From DASRDR01 sp044867785 (GTDB lineage: Bacteria; Methylomirabilota; Methylomirabilia; Rokubacteriales; DASRDR01), in NCBI GenBank assembly GCA_044867785.1, contig JBIOVM010000102.1:1-64000 (forward strand): a stretch of DNA of 64,000 nt, written 5' to 3'. Below, one piece after another: positions 58,544 through 64,000 of this stretch. The position numbers and the translations under genes were made by a program. How positions within the stretch are numbered: position 1 is the stretch's first letter; every line of letters starts with the position of its first letter. The notes under the pieces were generated by a model, which made no database searches, was not told where the DNA came from, and was given only the letters and a program-made list of their open reading frames with translations.

Positions 58544-59182
58544 GTGCCCGACCGCATGCTGCCGATCGCGGCCGAAGGGTGGGGGTTCATCCTCGTCCCG
58601 TTCGTCCTCGCTCTCCTGCTCGCGTGGGCCGGGTGGATCAAGGTCGCGCTGGCGCTGGGCGTGGTGGCGGCGTTCATGGCGTTCTTCTTCCGGGACCCCG
58701 AAAGGACCGCGCCGTCGGTGGCGGGCGCCATCCTGGCTCCGGCCGATGGGCGGGTCGTCGACGTGCGCGGCGGCGTGGAGGATCCCTTCGTCGGGCTGGC
58801 TCAGGCGGTGTCGATCTTCCTGTCGCCGCTCGACGTCCACGTGAACCGCTCGCCGCTGGCGGGGCTCGTCGTCGACGTGGCATACCGCCCCGGCGCCAAG
58901 ATGGCCGCCTACCGACCCGAGGCCTCGGAGTGGAACGAGCGCACCGTGATCGCGATCCAGGGGGAGACGGCGCGGGTAGTCGTGCGTCAGATTGCCGGGG
59001 TGCTGGCCCGACGGATCGTGTGCCGCGTGCGGCCCGGCGACAAGCTCGCCACCGGTGAGCGCTTCGGGCTCATCAAGTTCGGCTCGCGCACGGACCTGAT
59101 CGTGCCGGCGTCGGTCCGCCTCCAGGTCAAGCCCGGTGACCGCGTGCGCGGAGGCGAGACGGTGATGGGAGTGCTTCCGTGA
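58544..59182 (+). CDS. psd: Phosphatidylserine decarboxylase, short (PSD-B/archaeal-like) form
   Basis: 212 aa from GTG 58544 (ATG 58556 possible). Two membrane helices at the start, then PADGRVVDV, VSIFLSPLDVHVNRSPLAG, and the self-cleavage site IKFGSRTDL. Cleavage before Ser would make the pyruvoyl group. It makes phosphatidylethanolamine. The stop overlaps the GTG of pssA, so the two steps of PE synthesis are coupled. Confidence 0.93.
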   Translation: MPDRMLPIAAEGWGFILVPFVLALLLAWAGWIKVALALGVVAAFMAFFFRDPERTAPSVAGAILAPADGRVVDVRGGVEDPFVGLAQAVSIFLSPLDVHVNRSPLAGLVVDVAYRPGAKMAAYRPEASEWNERTVIAIQGETARVVVRQIAGVLARRIVCRVRPGDKLATGERFGLIKFGSRTDLIVPASVRLQVKPGDRVRGGETVMGVLP

Positions 59183-59991
59183 GGCGGCGCCACTCTCCCC
59201 ATCGGCAGCGCCGCTGGTCGGAACTGCGGGAGCGACGCCGGCAGACGATCTTTCTCCTGCCGGGGCTTCTCACCACCGGCAACCTCCTGTGCGGCTTCTA
59301 CGCGATCGTGCTGACCTTCGACGGGCGGCACCAGTGGGCGGCGCTCGCCTTGTTCATCGGCATGGTGCTCGACATGCTCGACGGCAAGGTGGCCCGGCTC
59401 ACCCGCACGACCACGCAGTTCGGCGTGGAGTTCGACTCTCTGGCCGACGTGGTGTCGTTCGGGGTCGCTCCCGGACTGCTGCTCTACTCGTGGGCGCTCC
59501 AGCCGCTCGGACGGGTGGGCGCGGGGGCGGCGTTCCTCTACGTGATCTGCGGCGCCCTGCGGCTGGCTCGATTCAACGTGCTAAGCGGCGTCACCGACCG
59601 ACGATACTTCATCGGGCTGCCGATTCCCGGGGCGGCGGGGGTCGTCGCATCGACCGTCCTCTTCTTCGGCGACCCGGACTTCGGGCGGCCGCAGCTGTTC
59701 GCGCTCGCCTGCGCCACCTACGTCGTCGCCTTCCTGATGATCTCCAACATCCGCTACTACTCCTTCAAGGATCTGAACTTCGCCAAGCGCCACCCCTTCG
59801 GCGTGTTGCTGGTGGTGGCGCTGGGCATCCTCATCGTGTTCGCGCATCCGGAGACGCTCGTCTTCCTCCTCTTCGGCGTGTACGCGCTGTCGGGGCCGGT
59901 GCGGTGGCTCCTGCTGCGACAGCGCGAGCCGGCGCCGCCCGTCGTGCTCCGAGAGGCCATCCGGAGCCCCGGACCGGGAGACCACTCATGA
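59179..59991 (+). CDS. pssA: CDP-diacylglycerol-serine O-phosphatidyltransferase
   Basis: 270 aa from GTG 59179. CDP-alcohol phosphatidyltransferase motif DGKVARLTRTTTQFGVEFDSLAD with the D-G-x2-A-R-x8-G-x3-D-x3-D spacing (given over residues ~70-92). Six to eight membrane helices (LLPGLLTTGNLLCGFYAIV, ISNIRYYSFKDLNF). PssA subclass by the N-terminal helix and RFNVLSG. It makes phosphatidylserine for Psd. The stop overlaps the leuB ATG. Confidence 0.94.
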   Translation: MRRRHSPHRQRRWSELRERRRQTIFLLPGLLTTGNLLCGFYAIVLTFDGRHQWAALALFIGMVLDMLDGKVARLTRTTTQFGVEFDSLADVVSFGVAPGLLLYSWALQPLGRVGAGAAFLYVICGALRLARFNVLSGVTDRRYFIGLPIPGAAGVVASTVLFFGDPDFGRPQLFALACATYVVAFLMISNIRYYSFKDLNFAKRHPFGVLLVVALGILIVFAHPETLVFLLFGVYALSGPVRWLLLRQREPAPPVVLREAIRSPGPGDHS

Positions 59992-61088
59992 CCACGTTCC
60001 GGATCGCCGTCTTGCCGGGGGACGGGATCGGCACCGAGGTGACCGCGGAGGCGGTGCGCGTGCTCGGCGTCGTGGCCAAGGAGAGCGGTCTCGGGCTCGA
60101 GCAGGAGCAGGGGCTGATCGGCGGCGCCGCGATCGACAGCCAGGGCTCGCCGCTCCCCGACTCGACCCTGCGTACGTGCCGGGAGGCGGAGGCGATCCTC
60201 TTCGGGGCGGTCGGGGGCCCGCGTTGGGACCATCTCCGCCCCGAGCAGCGCCCCGAGCGAGGCATTCTGCGGATCCGCAAGGAGCTCGACCTCTACGCGA
60301 ACCTCCGCCCGGCCCGGCTCTACCCGATGCTGGTGGACAGCTCACCCCTCAAGCGGTCGGTGGTCGAGGGGGCGGATCTCATGGTGATCCGCGAGCTGAC
60401 CGGCGGCCTCTACTTCGGCGAGCCGCGCGGGCTAGAGGGGCAGGGACCGGAGCGGCGCGCCGTCAACACGATGACCTACACGGCCGCCGAGATCGAGCGG
60501 ATCGCGGATCTCGCGTTCCGCGTCGCTCGCGGGCGCCGCCGGCGCCTGACGTCGGTGGACAAGTCCAATGTGCTGGTCGTGTCGCAGCTGTGGCGGGAGG
60601 TCGTGACCCAGGTGGGCGGCCGGTATCCGGACGTCCAGCTGGACCATCTGCTGGTCGACAACTGCGCCATGGCCCTGGTCGCGGATCCGCGCCGGTTCGA
60701 CACGATCGTGACCGAGAACACGTTCGGCGACATCCTGTCCGACGAGGCCGCGATCATCGCCGGGTCGATGGGCATGCTGCCCTCCGCGAGCCTGGGCGAA
60801 TCGCGAGGCGACCGCCGCGTCGGGCTCTACGAGCCCATCCACGGGACGGCGCCGGACATCGCGGGGCAGGGGATCGCCAACCCGCTGGCCGCCATCCTGT
60901 CGGTGGCGATGCTGCTGCGGTACTCGCTGGACCGGCCGGCCGACGCGGATCGCGTGGAGCGAGCCGTCGAGCGGGCGCTGGCGGCGGGATACCGGACGAA
61001 AGACGTGCATACGCCGGGGACGACGCTGATCGGAACGGTCGAGATGGGCGACCGGGTGATCGGGGAGCTGCAGCCGCTCTACCGCTGA
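59988..61088 (+). CDS. leuB: 3-isopropylmalate dehydrogenase
   Basis: 366 aa from ATG 59988 (ATGA with pssA). AVLPGDGIGTEVTAEAVRVL, the substrate arginines in ANLRPARLYP and IRELTGGLYFGEPRG, metal-binding aspartates in DHLLVDNCAM and GDILSDEAA, and NAD site EPIHGTAPDIAGQGIANPLA. It is the third step of leucine synthesis. leuA and leuCD are not in the window. Length and sequence fit LeuB better than isocitrate dehydrogenase. Confidence 0.95.
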   Translation: MTTFRIAVLPGDGIGTEVTAEAVRVLGVVAKESGLGLEQEQGLIGGAAIDSQGSPLPDSTLRTCREAEAILFGAVGGPRWDHLRPEQRPERGILRIRKELDLYANLRPARLYPMLVDSSPLKRSVVEGADLMVIRELTGGLYFGEPRGLEGQGPERRAVNTMTYTAAEIERIADLAFRVARGRRRRLTSVDKSNVLVVSQLWREVVTQVGGRYPDVQLDHLLVDNCAMALVADPRRFDTIVTENTFGDILSDEAAIIAGSMGMLPSASLGESRGDRRVGLYEPIHGTAPDIAGQGIANPLAAILSVAMLLRYSLDRPADADRVERAVERALAAGYRTKDVHTPGTTLIGTVEMGDRVIGELQPLYR

Positions 61089-61137
61089 GGGCGAAGGGGG
61101 CTGGACCCGCCCCTCGGGGTCGGGGTCGGAGGACGCG

Positions 61138-62154
61138 ATGGCAGGGTATCGAGTGGCCGTGGTCGGGGCAACGGGCGCCGCCGGGGAAATGACGCTCCGG
61201 ATCCTGGAGGAGCGCAAGTTCCCGGTGCGCGAGCTCCGGGCCTGCGCGTCCGAGCGCTCGGTGGGAAAGACCGTCGCGTTCGCCGGGGAGTCCGTGCGGA
61301 TCGAGAAGGTGGCCGCCGACACGTTCCGCGGGATCGACATCGCGTTCTTCTCGGCGGGGAGCGCGCAGTCGAAGGAGCATGCGCCGCTGGCCGCCCGGGC
61401 GGGCGCCGTCGTCGTCGACAAGTCGAATGCCTTCCGGATGGATCCGGCGGTCCCCCTGGTCGTGCCCGAGGTCAACGCGCACGCGATTGCCGGTCATCAG
61501 GGCATCGTCGCCAGCCCCAACTGCACGACCGTGGTGACGGTCATGGCGCTGGCGCCACTGCATCGCGCGGCGCGCATCGCTCGGGTCGTGGCGACCAGCT
61601 ACCAGGCCGTGTCCGGCGCCGGAGTGAGAGGCGTCGAGGACCTCCGTCAGCAGACGCTCGCCTGGGCGCAGGGTCAGCCGATCGTGCCGGGTTTCTTCCC
61701 GCACCAGATCGCTTTCAACGTGATCCCGCACATCGACCGCTTCGGCGCCGGCGGCTACACGGGGGAAGAATGGAAGCTGGTGAACGAGGTGCGGAAGATC
61801 CTGGAAGCCCCGGACATGCCGATCTCCCCGACGACCGTGCGCGTGCCCGTCTTCACCGCGCACTCCGTCGCCGTCAACGTGGAGACCGAGGAGAAGGTGA
61901 GCGTCGAGCGGGCACGAGAGCTCTTCGGCAAGTTCCCTGGCCTCCGCGTGGTCGACGACCCCGAGCACGCCCGATACCCCATGCCGCTCACGGTGGAAGG
62001 CCAGGACGAGTGCGTCGTGGGTCGCATCCGCGAGGACCTGTCGCACCCGCGCGGCCTCAATTTCTGGGTGGTCGGCGACCAGCTCCGGAAGGGCGCGGCC
62101 ACCAACGCCGTGCAGATCGCCGAGCTGCTCGGCGGCGCGACCGCCGGCCGGTAG
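61138..62154 (+). CDS. asd: Aspartate-semialdehyde dehydrogenase
   Basis: 338 aa; CGGAGGACG before ATG 61138. NADP site VVGATGAAGEMTLRILEER, FFSAGSAQSKE, DKSNAFRM, catalytic Cys in IVASPNCTTV (C129), YQAVSGAG and the His segment RVPVFTAHSVAVNVE. It gives the branch-point aldehyde for Lys, Thr and Met. Stop TAG at 62152-62154; truA follows in the same reading frame. Confidence 0.95.
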   Translation: MAGYRVAVVGATGAAGEMTLRILEERKFPVRELRACASERSVGKTVAFAGESVRIEKVAADTFRGIDIAFFSAGSAQSKEHAPLAARAGAVVVDKSNAFRMDPAVPLVVPEVNAHAIAGHQGIVASPNCTTVVTVMALAPLHRAARIARVVATSYQAVSGAGVRGVEDLRQQTLAWAQGQPIVPGFFPHQIAFNVIPHIDRFGAGGYTGEEWKLVNEVRKILEAPDMPISPTTVRVPVFTAHSVAVNVETEEKVSVERARELFGKFPGLRVVDDPEHARYPMPLTVEGQDECVVGRIREDLSHPRGLNFWVVGDQLRKGAATNAVQIAELLGGATAGR

Positions 62155-62166
62155 CCGATCGACGCG

Positions 62167-62952
62167 ATTCCGCCGTCCGCTCGACTCGCCCTCCTGCTGG
62201 CCTATGACGGCGCCGCGTACCACGGCTGGCAGGTACAGCCGGGCGCGGCGACCGTCCAGGGACAGCTCCTCGATGCGCTCCGGCCTCTGACCGGCGCTTC
62301 GCTGCGGGTCGTCGGCGCCAGCCGGACCGACGCCGGCGTTCACGCGCTCGGTCAGGTGGCGAGTGTGGAAAGCGCCACGCCGCTCGCCCCGCCGACGGCC
62401 CTCGCGGCCCTGAACGCGCGCCTTCCGCCGGACATCCGCGTGCTGGCGGCTCGCGCGGCGCCGCCGGCGTTCGACGCGCGCCGCGCCGCCCGGCTCAAGC
62501 GCTACGGATATCTCGTGGAGACCGGACCCGTCGCGTCGCCGTTTCTTCGGGGCCACGCCTGGCACGTTGGCCGGCCGCTGGACGGCGCCGCGATGGCCCG
62601 CGCGCTCCGGTCCCTGCTCGGCGAGCACGACTTCACCGCGTTCTGCGCGGCACCCGGGCGAGGGCGCGATCCCACCTGCACGGTTCGCGCGGCCCGCGTC
62701 GTCGCGCGCCGGGACCAGGTCGGCGTCCTGGTCTCGGCCGACGCGTTCCTCCACCACATGGTCCGCAACGTCGTGGGGACGCTGGTCGAGGTGGGGCTGG
62801 GGCGGCGTCCGGCGGACTGGGTGGCCGAGGTGCTGGCGGGACGCGATCGGCGGCTCGCCGGCCCCACCGCGCCGGCTCACGGCCTCCATCTCCTCCGGGT
62901 CCTCTACCCCTGGAGCGTGTTCCCCGGCGCGCGCCGCGGTCGCGCCGGATAG
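62167..62952 (+). CDS. truA: tRNA pseudouridine(38-40) synthase, start codon non-canonical
   Basis: About 261-264 aa, full family length. LALLLAYDGAAYHGWQVQPGA, nucleophile Asp in VVGASRTDAGVHALGQV, LKRYGYLVETG, HDFTAFCA, and FLHHMVRNVVGTLVEVGLG. Between the asd TAG and the conserved AYDG there is no in-frame ATG, GTG or TTG. ATT at 62167 is placed here as start; ATC 62158 is equally possible, and the first normal start (ATG 62389-region or GTG within the body) would lose the catalytic Asp. Readthrough from asd is another possibility. Confidence 0.88.
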   Translation: MPPSARLALLLAYDGAAYHGWQVQPGAATVQGQLLDALRPLTGASLRVVGASRTDAGVHALGQVASVESATPLAPPTALAALNARLPPDIRVLAARAAPPAFDARRAARLKRYGYLVETGPVASPFLRGHAWHVGRPLDGAAMARALRSLLGEHDFTAFCAAPGRGRDPTCTVRAARVVARRDQVGVLVSADAFLHHMVRNVVGTLVEVGLGRRPADWVAEVLAGRDRRLAGPTAPAHGLHLLRVLYPWSVFPGARRGRAG

Positions 62953-63011
62953 GAGATCTCGCTCGCGCGCGCCCGGCGCGCGCCGCCCGCCCGCCTCTCG
63001 AGCCCCCAGGG

Positions 63012-63017
63012 TATGAT
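63012..63017 (+). promoter_or_regulatory. -10 box TATGAT before the glycosyltransferase
   Basis: TATGAT ends 10 nt before the ATG at 63028, in a 75-bp gap. Predicted leader of about 4 nt. No -35 seen. Confidence 0.35.
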
Positions 63018-63027
63018 TCGCCTCGGC

Positions 63028-64000
63028 ATGCGCCGAGTCGCCCCCGAAATCGTCGTCGCGGCCCTCGTCTTGGCCACGATCGTCCGCGTGGGGATCGCCG
63101 TCAACGGCGCTATCGACCCGGACGAGAGTCAGCACCTGCACGTCGCCTGGCTGGTGTCAGAGGGCCACGTCCCGTACCGGGACTTCTGGGAGCACCACTT
63201 GCCCTTCTTCCACTATGCGATCGCACCCCTGACGGCATGGTTGACCGATCGCGCCGAGGTCTATTTCGCGGCTCGAAGCGTCATGGCGATCCTGGCGGCC
63301 GCGGCGGTGGTGCTCACCTGGCGCCTGGCCCGGCGTCTGTCCGCCGACGGCGCGACCTGGGCGGCGCTGGTCCTCGTCTTCCTGCCTCAGTTCGCCGAGA
63401 CGTCGATCGAGACCAGGCCCGACGTGCCGGCGCTCGTCGCGCACCTGGCGAGCCTGCTCGCGATCGTGCGCTGGCGAGAGGGACGCGGGCTCGGATGGCT
63501 GTGGGCGGCCGGCGCCTGGCAAGGGACGGCGGTGGCGCTGTCACTCAAGGGAATGTTCGGGCTCCCGGGCGTGGTCCTAGTCGTCGCCCTGGCGCCGCCG
63601 CCGGGGCCGGGTGGATGGCGAGGCCGCATGGCCGCGGTCGCCCGCTTCGCCGGCGGCCTGGTCGTGGTGCTCGTCGCGCTCGTGGGCAGCTTTGCGGCGA
63701 TCGCGGGAGACGCGGCCATTCGAGGCCTCTATCGCGACGTGGTCCGCGGCTCCCTCGGCTTCGTCGACTTCGCGAAGACGTGGCCGAGCTTCGGGAGCGA
63801 GCTGGGCGCGTTCCTCGCCGCGGCCCTCGGGCTGACGCTGGTACTCCGGGTGCGAGGCCTGGCGGTCCTGAGGCACCCGGTCCACGGCGTCCTCCTCGCG
63901 CCGACCATGGCGAGCGTCGCGATCCTCGCGATGCCGTCGACGCCCGCCGTGTACCAGCACGCCTGGCTGCCGCTGCATCCGGTGGTGGCCATCTACGCGG
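63028..64000 (+). CDS. GT39/ArnT-like membrane glycosyltransferase, 3' end beyond the window
   Basis: The first 324 codons, open to the window end. After the first membrane helix (IVVAALVLATIVRVGIAV) comes the acidic catalytic loop IDPDESQHLHVAWLVSEG (about residues 29-46) and VPYRDFWEHHLPFFHY, the arrangement of protein-mannosyltransferase/ArnT-type GT-C enzymes that use polyprenyl-phosphate sugars. At least eight further hydrophobic segments follow. It transfers a sugar outside the membrane to lipid, glycan or protein; the acceptor is unknown. Confidence 0.8.
   Translation, partial: MRRVAPEIVVAALVLATIVRVGIAVNGAIDPDESQHLHVAWLVSEGHVPYRDFWEHHLPFFHYAIAPLTAWLTDRAEVYFAARSVMAILAAAAVVLTWRLARRLSADGATWAALVLVFLPQFAETSIETRPDVPALVAHLASLLAIVRWREGRGLGWLWAAGAWQGTAVALSLKGMFGLPGVVLVVALAPPPGPGGWRGRMAAVARFAGGLVVVLVALVGSFAAIAGDAAIRGLYRDVVRGSLGFVDFAKTWPSFGSELGAFLAAALGLTLVLRVRGLAVLRHPVHGVLLAPTMASVAILAMPSTPAVYQHAWLPLHPVVAIYA

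Noticed and set aside
60754..63141. A 795-codon minus-strand open frame opposite leuB, asd and truA
   Set aside because: Shadow of real genes; no domain recognisable.
1..64000. tRNA genes, CRISPR arrays, insertion sequences, phage genes
   Set aside because: No T-loop motif, regularly spaced repeat, transposase or phage protein was seen on either strand.

Overview
The window is about 70% GC, densely packed, and rich in GTG starts and GTGA/ATGA stop-start overlaps. The gene mix is branched-chain ABC uptake, tripartite tricarboxylate (TTT) uptake, many class III CoA-transferases and crotonases, an LVIVD-repeat protein, and a phasin/PhaC polyhydroxyalkanoate (PHA) locus. This suggests an uncultured soil or sediment bacterium of the Candidatus Rokubacteria / Methylomirabilota type. 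The assignment rests on overall impression, not on a marker gene. No rRNA, tRNA, CRISPR array or insertion sequence was found.

Layout. 1-1245: a split NHEJ LigD pair (polymerase-domain gene running off the edge, ligase-domain gene). 1545-2603: threonine aldolase. 2634-8580 (minus strand): LVIVD protein plus livK-H-M-G-F. 8750-9113: remnant of an amidohydrolase. 9186-14007: acyl-CoA genes (double hotdog, crotonase, CoA-transferase, SCP-x-type thiolase) and a 2OG-Fe(II) oxygenase. 14128-16569: sirtuin, exported Lys/Ala/Pro-rich protein, GNAT, HhH protein. 16746-25193: more crotonases, CoA-transferases, a CoA-type Nudix enzyme, SppA and an SCP2 protein. 25252-29584: a compact PHA locus (class III PhaC, PhaE-like, PhaJ-like hydratase, PhaB-like reductase, PhaR-like regulator, phasin). 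29810-33757: acyl-CoA synthetase, SDR, zinc alcohol dehydrogenase, ClpS-like protein. 33754-44662: QueF, a secreted metallopeptidase, an EamA exporter, YchF, a corrinoid-protein reductive activator, an Smr protein, unknown membrane and small proteins, HAD, a Cys/Met-metabolism PLP enzyme and a PPOX flavoprotein.

44890-48485 is the most striking region: a three-gene thiamine-dependent 2-oxoacid:ferredoxin oxidoreductase. Its alpha subunit has YPIRP instead of the pyruvate-type YPITP, plus a second arginine at the spacing expected for oxalate oxidoreductase. It has its own promoter and ends in a strong intrinsic terminator. It is followed by a tctC-B-A transporter, a cytidylate-kinase-like/BON fusion, TerC and an FCD-type GntR regulator. 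From 54174 a long biosynthetic run follows: DapA/HOGA-like aldolase, ilvB-ilvH-ilvC, psd-pssA, leuB, asd, truA. A GT39-type membrane glycosyltransferase is cut by the window end.

Two cross-cutting signals stand out. First, a recurrent extended -10 motif (TGCTANNCT) and several start codons 6-10 nt after a -10 box suggest frequent leaderless transcripts. Second, a ~61-nt element occurs twice, each time starting on the stop codon of the upstream gene and ending in GTGAG.
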